A stretch of DNA of 64,000 nt, from the NCBI GenBank assembly GCA_019634595.1, contig JAHCBC010000003.1:930001-994000 (forward strand), in the 5' to 3' direction. Below, one piece after another: positions 55,729 through 63,892 of this stretch (position 1 is its first letter; each line of letters opens with the position of its first letter). A program made the position numbers and the translations under genes. The notes under the pieces are model-generated. The model was not told the origin of the DNA and made no database searches. It worked only from the letters and a program-made list of their open reading frames with translations. This stretch comes from Akkermansiaceae bacterium (GTDB lineage Bacteria > Verrucomicrobiota > Verrucomicrobiia > Verrucomicrobiales > Akkermansiaceae).

Positions 55729-56532
55729 TCAGCGGCGCTTCGCTTCCTCCCAGGCCTCCACCATCTCGTCGGCGGAGGCCGCTTCGAGTGAGATGCCCTT
55801 TGCCTTCAGCAGCTTTTCCATTTCGCCGAATCGGGTCTCGAACTTGGCGTTCGCGGTGGCCATGAGCATTTCCGGATCGGTCTTCCTGAAGCGGGCGAGA
55901 TTCACCACGGCGAACAGCAGATCCCCCATTTCCTCGGATACGGCTTCCAGATCCTGCGCATCCAGCGCGGACTGGAGTTCCAGCAGCTCCTCACGGATCT
56001 TCGCGATGACTCCTGTCTCCACCGGCCAGTCGAAACCGATCTTGGCGGCCTTTTTCTGGAGCTTCGCGGCGCGCAGCAGGCCGGGCAGGCCTTTTCCCAC
56101 GCCGTGGAGGTAGGGCTGCTCCTCGTCGCCTTTCTCCGCGCGTTTGATCTCGTCCCACTGCTTCAGCACTCCGTCGCTGTCCGCGACCTGCGAAGAGGCG
56201 AAAACGTGGGGATGGCGGCGCACCAGCTTTTCGCTGATGCCGCGGGCCACATCATCCAGCGTGAACCTGCCGGCCTCCTCCGCGATCTCGCTGTGGAAGA
56301 TCACCTGGAGCAGCAGATCCCCCAGCTCCTCCTTGAGATGGTCGTGATCCTTCCGCTGGATCGCATCGATGGTTTCGTAGCTTTCCTCGATGATGTGGGG
56401 AATGAGGGACTCATGGGTCTGCTCCGCATCCCACGGGCAGCCGCCCGGCGCGCGCAGGCGGTGCATGATGGCTCTCAGCCGCTCCAACTGCCGCCCGCCC
56501 CCGGGGCATTCGATCATTTCTTCATCCGTCAT
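55729..56532 (-). CDS. mazG: Nucleoside triphosphate pyrophosphohydrolase MazG
   Basis: A 267-residue house-cleaning enzyme that hydrolyses NTPs to NMPs and pyrophosphate. The first domain has LRAPGGCPWDAEQTHESLIP and IIEESYETIDAIQ, then LKEELGDLLLQVIFHSEIAE with the metal-binding EExxD residues; the second domain repeats the fold (KIREELLELQSAL, SEEMGDLLFAVVNLARF). This two-domain form is the usual MazG. The frame extends to 56604, but the start at 56532 fits the family, and the rhomboid gene stops four bases before it on the same strand. Confidence 0.93.
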   Translation of the reverse strand: MTDEEMIECPGGGRQLERLRAIMHRLRAPGGCPWDAEQTHESLIPHIIEESYETIDAIQRKDHDHLKEELGDLLLQVIFHSEIAEEAGRFTLDDVARGISEKLVRRHPHVFASSQVADSDGVLKQWDEIKRAEKGDEEQPYLHGVGKGLPGLLRAAKLQKKAAKIGFDWPVETGVIAKIREELLELQSALDAQDLEAVSEEMGDLLFAVVNLARFRKTDPEMLMATANAKFETRFGEMEKLLKAKGISLEAASADEMVEAWEEAKRR

Positions 56533-56536
56533 GTTC

Positions 56537-57400
56537 TCAGTGGTCGGAATTCGTGCCACGCTGGAGGCGTTCGTGTTCGGCATGGAGCTTCGCGCGCTCC
56601 TCATCGGTCAGGCTGGCGAAGCCGTCGCTGGAAACCTTGTCCAGGATCCGGTCGATCTCCGTATCACCACGCAGGTTGATGTGGCTGCGGGGGCGGAGCT
56701 TCGGCTCACCCTCGCGGCGGAATGCCTCCGGCCGCATGCCGCGCTGCGGAGATCCGCCGATCCAGCCGAGAAGCCGGGGAAATTTGATCAGAAGGAAGCC
56801 GACGATCGCGCCACCCAGATGCCCCGCATCCCCCCCTTCGTTTCCGAAAATGGGAACGACGATCGAAAACACCGCGATGCCGAGGATCACCAGCGCGAAC
56901 GTCCTCATCGAAAGCTCGATGGGCGGGAGCAGCAGTGCGATGCGCGCGTTCGGCGCGATCACCGCCGTGCCAATGAGAATGCCGAAGATGCCTGCGGAGG
57001 CCCCGACGATGCCGCCTCCCAAATCGATGATCCCCATCAACCCGAGCAGCGAGTAAAGAAGCGCCCCACCGATCCCCGAGATCAGATAAAAGGCGAGATA
57101 CTTCCACGTTCCCCACCAGCGTTCCATGATGGGACCGAAGAAATAGAGGGCGATGGAATTGAACAGGATGTGCCCCACACTTCCGTGGAGAAACTGGAAG
57201 GTGATGAACTCCCATATGAAGCCTCCGAAGATCGCGGTCCGCACCGCGAAGGTTCCGTAATAGCCGATAAGATTCCCCGACATCACATCCGCCAGGAAGA
57301 CAACCACGTTGATGATCAGCAGCCATTTCGTCACCGGTGTGATGGAAGGAGGCCCCATCCCACGTCCGTCCTGTCGATATTCCCTTTCAGCCGTTGCCAT
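56537..57400 (-). CDS. Rhomboid-family intramembrane serine protease
   Basis: A 287-residue membrane protease. Six helices are visible; the catalytic Ser lies in IVGASAGIFGIL (GxSx motif) near residue 134 and the catalytic His in DAGHLGGAIVG near residue 190. The early FITFQFLHGSVGHILFNSIA is the rhomboid L1/TM2 region with the conserved Asn. The cytoplasmic tail carries DTEIDRILDKVSSDGFASLT, common in this phylum's rhomboids. It is four bases upstream of mazG in the same operon. Substrates unknown. Confidence 0.93.
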   Translation of the reverse strand: MATAEREYRQDGRGMGPPSITPVTKWLLIINVVVFLADVMSGNLIGYYGTFAVRTAIFGGFIWEFITFQFLHGSVGHILFNSIALYFFGPIMERWWGTWKYLAFYLISGIGGALLYSLLGLMGIIDLGGGIVGASAGIFGILIGTAVIAPNARIALLLPPIELSMRTFALVILGIAVFSIVVPIFGNEGGDAGHLGGAIVGFLLIKFPRLLGWIGGSPQRGMRPEAFRREGEPKLRPRSHINLRGDTEIDRILDKVSSDGFASLTDEERAKLHAEHERLQRGTNSDH

Positions 57401-57737
57401 CGCTGCCTCCGGTTAGCACGGCTTGCCGCCCACCGCAAGGACGGTGGAAATTTCCACGTCCGATGAAAAAATTCCGGCCGTGGCGGCGTTATGGATGATG
57501 TGCGCCGCGCGCGCCCTCGGGGCGGCCATCGCTCCGTGCCCAAGCAGGCGCGGAGCGATGGCGGCCCGAATCATTTTCACGGCTTCACGCTGGGAGCGCT
57601 GGTCTCCAGACCGGCGAATTTGCCGGCATGAAACATCTCTCCACGTAACCTACGACCACGGAGTATTTTCCCAAATACCGCCCGTTTCTTTGCATCAGGT
57701 TGCGTTACGGCACGCCTTGCGCTTTAAGTGACAGGGC
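57401..57737. other. 337-base intergenic region upstream of pckG
   Basis: The gap between the divergent rhomboid and pckG genes holds no gene I can support. It contains the inverted repeat at 57520-57567, listed separately, and otherwise a moderately AT-rich stretch near 57640-57690, where a promoter for pckG would be expected; I see no clear -35/-10 pair. Confidence 0.5.
57520..57567. repeat. Long inverted repeat, REP-like candidate
   Basis: CCATCGCTCCG (57526-57536) is exactly complementary to CGGAGCGATGG (57551-57561), and the outer six bases add five more pairs with one mismatch, giving a 17-position stem around a 14-base loop. After it comes GAATCATTTTC, not a full T run. Intergenic location and size fit a REP-type element or terminator-like structure. 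Confidence 0.5.
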
Positions 57738-59579
57738 ATGACCGATACGTTCCGCACCTCCCACGCCGCGCTCCAGAAATGGGTCGATAAGATGACCGCG
57801 CTCTGCAAACCGGACTCCGTCCAGTGGTGCGATGGCTCCCGCGCCGAGTGGGACCGCCTGACCGAGCTGCTGGTGGCGGGCGGAACCTTCACCCGGCTGA
57901 ATCCGGAAAAGCGCCCCAACAGTTTCCTCGCCCGCTCCTCCCCTTCCGATGTCGCGCGGGTGGAGGACCGCACGTTCATCTGCACCCGCCGCCCGGAAGA
58001 GGCCGGCCCGACCAACAACTGGGCGGACCCAATGGAGATGCGGGAGAAGCTGCAGCGGAAATTCGACGGCTGCATGAAGGGCCGCACGATGTACATCATC
58101 CCGTTCTGCATGGGGCCGATCGACTCCCCGCTGGCCAAGGTGGGCGTCCAGGTGACGGACAGCGCCTACGCCGTGGTGAACATGCACATCATGTGCAAGA
58201 CCGGCTCCGACGTGCTGAAGCGGCTGGAGGACGAGTGGTCCGGAACCGCGCCGAAGAAGCGGGACGGCCACAAATTCTTCATCCCCTGCCTGCACTCGGT
58301 CGGTGCGCCGCTGGAACCCGGCCAGGCGGATGTTCCATGGCCGTGCAATGAGGACAAATATATCGTCCACTTCGTGGAAACACGGGAGATCATGTCGTAT
58401 GGGTCCGGCTACGGCGGGAACGCGTTGCTGGGCAAGAAGTGCCTGGCGCTGCGCATCGCCTCGAACATCGCCCGCGAGCACCGGTGGATGGCGGAGCACA
58501 TGCTCATCGTCGGCATCCAGGCACCGGACGGCACGAAGACCTACGTCTCCGCCGCTTTCCCCTCCTCCTGCGGCAAGACGAACCTCGCCATGATCGTCCC
58601 GCCGGAGAAATACCAGGCGGAGGGCTGGAAAACCTCCCTCATCGGGGATGACATCGCGTGGCTGTGGCCGCACGAAGATGGGAAGCTCCACGCGATCAAT
58701 CCGGAAACCGGCTTCTTCGGCGTGGCACCGGGCACGTCCTACGACACGAACCCCATCGCGATGGAGTCGATCAAGGAGAACGTGATCTTCACCAACGTGG
58801 CGCTCACCGATGACGGGGACATCTGGTGGGAAGGCATGACGAAGGAAAAGCCCGACCACCTCATCGACTGGCAGGGCAATGACTGGACGCCGGACAGCGG
58901 TCGTCCCGCCGCCCATGCGAACTCCCGCTTCACCGCACCCGCGGTCCAATGCCCGACCATCGATCCGGAGTGGCAGAATCCGGAGGGAGTGCCCATCGAC
59001 GGCATCATCTTCGGAGGCCGCCGCGCCACCACCATGCCGCTGGTTTTCCAAGCCTACAACTGGTCCCACGGCGTGTATCTGGGGGCGACCATGGGCTCGG
59101 AAATGACCGCCGCCGCCGCCGGCACCATCGGCAAGGTGCGCCGCGACCCGATGGCCATGCTGCCTTTCGCCGGCTACAACATGGGGGAATACTTCGGCCA
59201 CTGGCTGGAGATGCGCCGCCACCTCACCCACCTGCCGCGCTTCTTCCATGTGAACTGGTTCCGCAAGTCCGCGGACGGGAAGTTCCTCTGGCCGGGCTTC
59301 GGCGAGAACATGCGGGTGCTGGAGTGGATCATCAACCGCTGCCAGGGCGCCGCCGCGGGGCATGAGACGCAGATCGGCTGGACTCCGGCGTTCGAAGATT
59401 TCAACGTGGAGGGACTGGACAACTTCACCCTGGAGGACTTCGACAAGGTGATGTGCTTCGACCGGGCGGAGTGGAAGGCGGAACTCATAAGCCAGGCGGA
59501 GCTGTTCATCGACCTCTACGACCACCTGCCGAAGGAGCTGGTGTTCCAGCGGGAACTGCTGGCGGCGAGGCTTTCCTGA
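57738..59579 (+). CDS. pckG: Phosphoenolpyruvate carboxykinase (GTP)
   Basis: A 613-residue GTP-dependent PEP carboxykinase converting oxaloacetate to phosphoenolpyruvate for gluconeogenesis. The kinase-1 (P-loop) motif is in [14 protein letters not shown] near residue 280; [40 protein letters not shown] and [20 protein letters not shown] are typical of the GTP-using family, as is the length of about 610 residues (ATP-using PckA proteins are about 530). It stands alone between its own upstream gap and the converging zinc-ribbon protein. Confidence 0.97.
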   Translation: MTDTFRTSHAALQKWVDKMTALCKPDSVQWCDGSRAEWDRLTELLVAGGTFTRLNPEKRPNSFLARSSPSDVARVEDRTFICTRRPEEAGPTNNWADPMEMREKLQRKFDGCMKGRTMYIIPFCMGPIDSPLAKVGVQVTDSAYAVVNMHIMCKTGSDVLKRLEDEWSGTAPKKRDGHKFFIPCLHSVGAPLEPGQADVPWPCNEDKYIVHFVETREIMSYGSGYGGNALLGKKCLALRIASNIAREHRWMAEHMLIVGIQAPDGTKTYVSAAFPSSCGKTNLAMIVPPEKYQAEGWKTSLIGDDIAWLWPHEDGKLHAINPETGFFGVAPGTSYDTNPIAMESIKENVIFTNVALTDDGDIWWEGMTKEKPDHLIDWQGNDWTPDSGRPAAHANSRFTAPAVQCPTIDPEWQNPEGVPIDGIIFGGRRATTMPLVFQAYNWSHGVYLGATMGSEMTAAAAGTIGKVRRDPMAMLPFAGYNMGEYFGHWLEMRRHLTHLPRFFHVNWFRKSADGKFLWPGFGENMRVLEWIINRCQGAAAGHETQIGWTPAFEDFNVEGLDNFTLEDFDKVMCFDRAEWKAELISQAELFIDLYDHLPKELVFQRELLAARLS

Positions 59580-59588
59580 AGCCCCGCC

Positions 59589-60716
59589 TCACTCGCTCCA
59601 GTCGAGGGAGTCCACATCGATCGCCTCGATGTGGGGCGTCCCCTCCATGTTCCACTTCAGGCTGACGGTCGCCCCGACGCCCTGGCCGTATCGCACGCCC
59701 AGCTTCTCCAGCTTTTCGCGCAGCGGGGAGGATTTTCCGAAATACGCCTTCGCCAGGTCCGGGGAGCCGGGGGCGACGGAGATCTTCATTGTGTATTTCA
59801 GATCATGCGCGGGGATCGCTTCATCCGAGCAGAATTCAAAAATGGTCGCCACAACGCGGAACTTCGCCACCTCCCCGCCGGGGGTGGCGGCGAACGACTC
59901 GAAGCGGCCTCCGTAGGTGTCCAGAAACGGGTCGGCGGCCACTTTCGGTTCCTGGCTTCCGCGGGTGCGCACCAGGATCAGGCAGGAATCCGGCCTGCCG
60001 CCGCCGCTGCGGAACCCGCACTTGAAGAGGACTTCGTTCGTGCCGATGACCTTGTCGAACCTGACCTCCAGACTCTCGAAATTTCCGGTGCTTTCCAGCG
60101 GGCCTGCCAGGACGGATTTTTCGAGTTCATCCCGGGGAGTGGTACATTCCATCAACGGCAGTCGCTCATCCAGGTTCCGGGCGACCAGAAACGCGCCGAG
60201 AACCTCCGCTGACCGGCTCACGAATTCATGCACATCCATCCCCGCCGGAGCCACGCGGAGATCCCGCACCGGTGCTTTCTCCGTGGCAACGGACGGGGAA
60301 CCCTGTTTTTGCCCGGCGGCCTCCGCTTTCACCATGCCCTGCTTTGGCGACCCGGAGTCCGCCTTTCCATCCTGCGCCACCAGGAACCAGGCGATGATGG
60401 ATCCAAAGCCCACGACGATCACCGTCGTCAGCAATGTCCTCCGGAGGCCGGATTTCCGATCCGAGCGCATGGCCGTGGATTCCACGAACGCCTGCTGCGC
60501 GGCGGGCTGGAAGCCTGCCAGCGGTTTCGCCCGGGTGGCGGGTTCCTCCCTCACCTCCAGCCTGACAGGAATCTCCCCCGGCCTCGGTGTGAAGCGGGGC
60601 GCCCTGATGACGCCACCGCACCGGGGGCAGGGCCCCTCCACTCCCGCGGCACTGGCAGGCATTACCAAATCCACTCCGCACCGCGGGCAGGTGAATCCCA
60701 GATGGTCCATCTCCAT
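59589..60716 (-). CDS. Zinc-ribbon membrane protein of unknown function
   Basis: A 375-residue protein. The N-terminus has a zinc ribbon, HLGFTCPRCG then GPCPRCGGVIRAP, followed by a linker, one transmembrane helix near residue 105 (LTTVIVVGFGSIIAWFLVA) and a large extracytoplasmic part (FKCGFRSGGGRPDSCLILVR, GVRYGQGVGATVSLKWNMEG). I do not recognise the C-terminal domain. The zinc-ribbon-plus-helix plan recurs in this phylum as presumed envelope or regulatory proteins. The longer frame from 60821 begins with a poor start; 60716 (MEMDHLGF) puts the ribbon at the very start. It converges with pckG. Confidence 0.75.
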   Translation of the reverse strand: MEMDHLGFTCPRCGVDLVMPASAAGVEGPCPRCGGVIRAPRFTPRPGEIPVRLEVREEPATRAKPLAGFQPAAQQAFVESTAMRSDRKSGLRRTLLTTVIVVGFGSIIAWFLVAQDGKADSGSPKQGMVKAEAAGQKQGSPSVATEKAPVRDLRVAPAGMDVHEFVSRSAEVLGAFLVARNLDERLPLMECTTPRDELEKSVLAGPLESTGNFESLEVRFDKVIGTNEVLFKCGFRSGGGRPDSCLILVRTRGSQEPKVAADPFLDTYGGRFESFAATPGGEVAKFRVVATIFEFCSDEAIPAHDLKYTMKISVAPGSPDLAKAYFGKSSPLREKLEKLGVRYGQGVGATVSLKWNMEGTPHIEAIDVDSLDWSE

Positions 60717-60917
60717 AGTCGCTGCCGGTGGTTCGGGGAAGCCGGATACCCATCCAGCCGCCGTCCGCGGAGCATAGTGGATCCCTAGGGCATTCCAAGA
60801 GCTTCTTTGGTCCCGCATCATGCATTTTCCGGGGCTGTTCCGGGGTTCGGTTTAGGGTTGCGGCACAGGGGAATCTTTTCTACCTCCCCGCCGTCCGAAC
60901 CTCATCACAAACACATC

Positions 60918-61544
60918 ATGGCAGTTCTCGTTGGCAAACCAGCCCCCTCCTTCCGCGCGAAAGCCGTCAAAGGCGAAACCATCATCGAAGACTTCTCCCT
61001 CGAACAGTTCGTCGGCAAAAAATACGTCGTCTTTTTCTTCTACCCGAAGGACTTCACCTTCGTCTGCCCGACGGAACTGCACCGCTTCCAGGAAGAACTC
61101 CATGAGTTCGAGAAGCGCGAAGTGGCCGTCGTCGGCTGCTCCACGGACTCCGAGTTCTCCCACTGGGCCTGGCTCCAGACCCCGAAGAACAAGGGCGGCA
61201 TCGAAGGCGTGAAATACCCCCTCGTCGCGGACATCAACAAGACCATTTCCGAAGACTACGACGTGCTGGCCGGTGACTACTCCACCGACGAAGACGGCAA
61301 GCTGGTCGTCGAGGGTGAGCTGGTCGCCTACCGCGGTCTGTTCCTCATCGACAAGAAGGGCATCGTCCGCCACCAGATCGTCAATGACATGCCGCTGGGC
61401 CGCTCGATCCGCGAGTGCCTCCGTATCGTGGATGCCCTCCAGCACTTCGAGCAGCACGGCGAAGTCTGCCCGATGGACTGGCAGAAAGGTGATGATGCGA
61501 TGACCGCCGACCACCAGGGCGTGAGCGACTACCTGTCGAAATAA
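60918..61544 (+). CDS. 2-Cys peroxiredoxin (AhpC/Prx type)
   Basis: A 208-residue peroxiredoxin that reduces peroxides. The peroxidatic Cys lies in YPKDFTFVCPTELHRFQEEL near residue 50 and the resolving Cys in HGEVCPMDWQKGDD near residue 174, so it is a typical 2-Cys enzyme with dimer-swapped cysteines. GLFLIDKKGIVRHQIVNDMP fits the family. There is no ahpF or bcp neighbour, so the reductant is unknown (thioredoxin is the default). The frame from 60807 is open, but the family start is the ATG at 60918. A terminator follows its stop. Confidence 0.93.
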   Translation: MAVLVGKPAPSFRAKAVKGETIIEDFSLEQFVGKKYVVFFFYPKDFTFVCPTELHRFQEELHEFEKREVAVVGCSTDSEFSHWAWLQTPKNKGGIEGVKYPLVADINKTISEDYDVLAGDYSTDEDGKLVVEGELVAYRGLFLIDKKGIVRHQIVNDMPLGRSIRECLRIVDALQHFEQHGEVCPMDWQKGDDAMTADHQGVSDYLSK

Positions 61545-61563
61545 CCCCTCCATCACTTCCATC

Positions 61564-61599
61564 GCCGCCATCCCTCGATGGGGAGGCGGCTTTTTCTTT
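61564..61599 (+). terminator. Rho-independent terminator of the peroxiredoxin gene
   Basis: GCCGCC (61564-61569) pairs with GGCGGC (61585-61590), the inner part adds CCC/GGG pairs, and a T-rich tail (TTTTTCTTT) ends at 61599. It starts 19 bases after the peroxiredoxin stop codon. Confidence 0.85.
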
Positions 61600-61672
61600 G
61601 GCCAGTGGCAAAATTTGGATTCCAATCTGGAACAAAACCCGCTTACATAGGAGATCTGCCTCCTGACAACCC

Positions 61673-62017
61673 ATGAAAACGATCCTCCTTGCCTCCCTCC
61701 TCGGCCTGTTCTCCCTCGTCACCGCCCAAGCCGGCGCGGTCAACAGCAAGTGCCCCGTTTCGGGCAAAGATGCGAAGAAGGATGTGGATGTGCCCATTTC
61801 GTTCTGCTGCAACAACTGCAAGGGCAAGTTCGACAAGGCTCCCGCCGACTATCTGAAGGTGGTGGCGACCGCGGAGAAGGGGAAATGCCCGCTGAGTGGC
61901 AAGGCCGCCGATGAGGATGTGACCTCCAACCTGACCGTGGGTGTCTGCTGCAACAACTGCGCGGGCAAGCTCAAGGAGAACCCGCAGGCCTACCTCGGCA
62001 AGCTCGAGGCAAAGTAA
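61673..62017 (+). CDS. Secreted protein with a duplicated CPxSGK...CCNNC motif (YHS-like)
   Basis: A 114-residue exported protein with signal peptide MKTILLASLLGLFSLVTAQA. The mature part is two similar units: CPVSGKDAKKDV then FCCNNCKGKFDK, and CPLSGKAADEDV then VCCNNCAGKLKE, each ending with an A-Y-L segment (ADYLK, QAYLG). The cysteine spacing (CPxSGK, CCNNC) is like YHS/TRASH-type metal-binding domains, so binding of a transition metal in the periplasm is likely (inference). A small hairpin AGGAG/CTCCT (61649-61653 with 61660-61664) occurs upstream of the start. It is separated from the peroxiredoxin by a terminator and followed by its own. Confidence 0.88.
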   Translation: MKTILLASLLGLFSLVTAQAGAVNSKCPVSGKDAKKDVDVPISFCCNNCKGKFDKAPADYLKVVATAEKGKCPLSGKAADEDVTSNLTVGVCCNNCAGKLKENPQAYLGKLEAK

Positions 62018-62039
62018 TCCCTTCCCGTTTCATTTTTCC

Positions 62040-62075
62040 AAAAGCGTCTTCCGGCCCGCCGGGAGGCGCTTTTTT
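62040..62075 (+). terminator. Rho-independent terminator of the CCNNC protein gene
   Basis: A long stem with AAAAGCG at the left base pairing with CGCTTTT, an inner CCGG/CCGG part (two G-U pairs in between) and a run of six T to 62075. Confidence 0.88.
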
Positions 62076-62084
62076 CATGCCCCT

Positions 62085-62744
62085 TCAGAGCGAATCATCG
62101 TCCACCCCTTCACCGAATTTCATCCGCTTCACCGGGGGCAGTCCGAGCCGGAGCGCCCGCGCGTCCTCGTTGACCTCCCTGGCCCACGCGAGTTTCCCGA
62201 AAACTTCCTGCGGCAGCGGACCGACCAACGCATCGATGATGGTCGGTGCATTCTCCCGGTTCCGCATGATGTTGCCGTTGTGCAGGTCACAGATGATCCA
62301 CGCCTGCTCCCGCAACCAAAAAACCGCGATCTCCCGGTTGAGGCGGGTGAACGGCGGAATGATCGCCCGGATGGCATCCGTCGCCGTTCTCCTGTCCTTC
62401 AGGAAGTCGGCGTAGGGCATGGCCAGCGGTTGCTTCGCGATGAGGAAATTCCCGTCATCCGACAGGCCGACGATTTCAGTCGGATGTCCGCCCGCATCAT
62501 TGAGGACGATGAGCTTTTCCAAAGTGTCCCGCAGCGTGGCGTCATGGAGGACGATCTCATGGCGTTCCTCCTCGACCTGCTCGAGCGTCACCCGCTTTCC
62601 GAGGGAGCCGTTCGCCCGGAGGTTGAACAGCTTGTAGACCACACGGGCTTCGTCATCCGCGAATGGGTAGGCCTCCGCGCCGCTCCTGAGCTGGCGGAGT
62701 TCCTTTGACCCCAGCATCCCGTCGGCATCCAGGGTGATGCCCAT
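62085..62744 (-). CDS. Kinase-like protein, possible polyvalent-protein kinase domain
   Basis: A 219-residue protein read from the ATG at 62744. Segments resemble a phosphotransferase fold: VVYKLFNL with a possible ATP-binding Lys, HEIVLHDATLRDTLEKLIVL, then IICDLHNGNIMRNRENAPTI and IIDALVGPLP, where DLHNGN and the Asp in IID look like the catalytic loop and metal-binding Asp of aminoglycoside-phosphotransferase-like kinases. I relate it, from memory, to the kinase domains of polyvalent proteins of mobile elements. A longer frame (from TTG at 62993) exists, but its first 83 residues look less protein-like than an ORF in another frame over the same DNA, so the true N-terminus is uncertain. Confidence 0.65.
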   Translation of the reverse strand: MGITLDADGMLGSKELRQLRSGAEAYPFADDEARVVYKLFNLRANGSLGKRVTLEQVEEERHEIVLHDATLRDTLEKLIVLNDAGGHPTEIVGLSDDGNFLIAKQPLAMPYADFLKDRRTATDAIRAIIPPFTRLNREIAVFWLREQAWIICDLHNGNIMRNRENAPTIIDALVGPLPQEVFGKLAWAREVNEDARALRLGLPPVKRMKFGEGVDDDSL

Positions 62745-62758
62745 CCGCCGCAGCGGGA

Positions 62759-62989
62759 TCAGCGGGACGTCGCGCTGGGAGGATTCTGCGGCAAAAGCTG
62801 CATTCCAAACATCAACCTGAAGCGATTCCCGGGATGGAGTGCGTTGAGCTGCGTCCAGGATTCCGCCTGCTCGCTGGCGGTTAAGGGCAGAGCAAGCTGC
62901 TCGCTGAGAGGATGCTGGGCTTCCGAAATCAATGGCACTGGGCCGGTCGGTCCGGAAGTCGATTGCGAACTGGGCTGGGAAGAGTTCAT
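62759..62989 (-). CDS. Small protein upstream of the kinase-like gene, possible N-terminal fragment
   Basis: A 76-codon frame starting with ATG at 62989 and ending 14 bases before the kinase-like start at 62744. By hand count about 70% of its third positions are G or C, against about 55% for the alternative frame of the longer kinase-like ORF over the same stretch; that favours this frame as the coding one. The sequence has MNSSQPSSQSTSGPTGPVPL, then QLALPLTASEQAESWTQLNA and GNRFRLMFGMQLLP. It may be a separate small gene or the N-terminal half of a once longer protein broken by a frameshift. Confidence 0.45.
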   Translation of the reverse strand: MNSSQPSSQSTSGPTGPVPLISEAQHPLSEQLALPLTASEQAESWTQLNALHPGNRFRLMFGMQLLPQNPPSATSR

Positions 62990-63096
62990 TCAAACGTGTG
63001 AGAGGGAATGTCTGGGGATTCGGGCATCAAAGGCAGTTCCAGCCCCATCCTAAACCAAGCCTCCGGCGGCTCAAGGATTTCCAGAGAAATGTCAGG

Positions 63097-63372
63097 TCAC
63101 GCGAGGATGGAGAAGCCGCGCACGCCTTCCAACGGCGGGATCTTCTCCGCCATCAGTGACTTGATGTGGTGGGCGACGTTCGATTCCTCCGCGATTTCCC
63201 GGATGAAGTCCTCCACTTCACCCTCCTCTCCCATTACCTGGAGCTCCACCGTGCCGTCCGGCAGGTTTTTCACCCAGCCACAGACCTCGAACCCACGGGC
63301 CAGATCCTTCGTGGTGTAACGGAAACCGACGCCCTGGACCCTGCCGCTGAAAATCACCCGTTTCGCCATCAT
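63097..63372 (-). CDS. acyP: Acylphosphatase
   Basis: A 91-residue acylphosphatase that hydrolyses carboxyl-phosphate bonds. [18 protein letters not shown] includes the phosphate-binding Arg and [17 protein letters not shown] includes the catalytic Asn. Length is typical (about 90-100). Two start codons (63372 and 63369) are adjacent; either gives the normal protein. The longer frame to 63423 is unlikely. It is followed on the other side by a REP-like inverted repeat. Confidence 0.93.
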   Translation of the reverse strand: MMAKRVIFSGRVQGVGFRYTTKDLARGFEVCGWVKNLPDGTVELQVMGEEGEVEDFIREIAEESNVAHHIKSLMAEKIPPLEGVRGFSILA

Positions 63373-63431
63373 CGCGGGCCATTTCCCACGATCCGGCGGC
63401 GCGGGTGAAGGATATATTTCCACAGGCTTGT

Positions 63432-63500
63432 GGAGCGCCGACTTCAGTCGGCCCCAAAGAATCCAGCCAGCGAAACCAAGCCGACTGAAGTCAGCGCTCC
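63432..63500. repeat. REP/BIME-like inverted repeat with hairpin-forming arms
   Basis: GGAGCGCCGACTTCAGTCGG(C) at 63432-63452 is complementary, with one mismatch, to the arm at 63480-63500, with a 27-base centre. Each arm itself holds a small hairpin (GCCGAC-TTCA-GTCGGC on the left). It lies between the acylphosphatase and a minus-strand gene. Nested palindromes in an intergenic spacer are typical of REP/BIME elements; similar 'CGACTTCAGTCGG' spacers are known to me from other verrucomicrobial genomes (recall, not checked). Confidence 0.65.
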
Positions 63501-63505
63501 GTTTC

Positions 63506-63892
63506 CTACGACCTCACCTCGTGGGCGAAGACGTATTTTTTGCAGGATTCGCAGACCAGGAACAGGTCCTCCATCTCGCCCTCGCCCTTTTCCCAGCGCT
63601 TTTCAAATTCCCTGCCGCACTGGAGACAGGTGCGCTTCGGGTGCATGATGCCGAGCACCAGCGCATAGACGCTGCTGGCGGCGAAGATCGCCCATCCCGG
63701 ATTCGCCCACGAATGCCGGCCCATCCACCCGGCGATGATCACGATGGTGGTGCCGATGCCGACGCCCACCGCGCAGGCGATGTACTGGCGGCGTTTCCAC
63801 CGCGCACGCCCGTCGAGCAGAGCCTGCGCGGCTTCGTCCAGGGAATAGCCTTCCTCCGGAAATTCCTTGATCTCAAGGGGGCGGGTTCTCAC
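63506..63892 (-). CDS. Membrane protein with C-terminal zinc ribbon
   Basis: A 128-residue protein beginning with GTG at 63892, which overlaps the stop of the next gene by four bases (GTGA). Two hydrophobic helices ([20 protein letters not shown] and [17 protein letters not shown]) are followed by a ribbon with two Cys pairs, LQCGREF and [11 protein letters not shown]. The N-terminal part has a short acidic [18 protein letters not shown] segment. Function unknown; the translational coupling to a thioredoxin-fold protein suggests a related envelope role. Confidence 0.7.
   Translation of the reverse strand: MRTRPLEIKEFPEEGYSLDEAAQALLDGRARWKRRQYIACAVGVGIGTTIVIIAGWMGRHSWANPGWAIFAASSVYALVLGIMHPKRTCLQCGREFEKRWEKGEGEMEDLFLVCESCKKYVFAHEVRS

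Noticed and set aside
57705..59525. Minus-strand ORF of 606 codons opposite pckG
   Set aside because: Antisense shadow of the GTP-type PEP carboxykinase, His/Gly/Val-rich without domain pattern.
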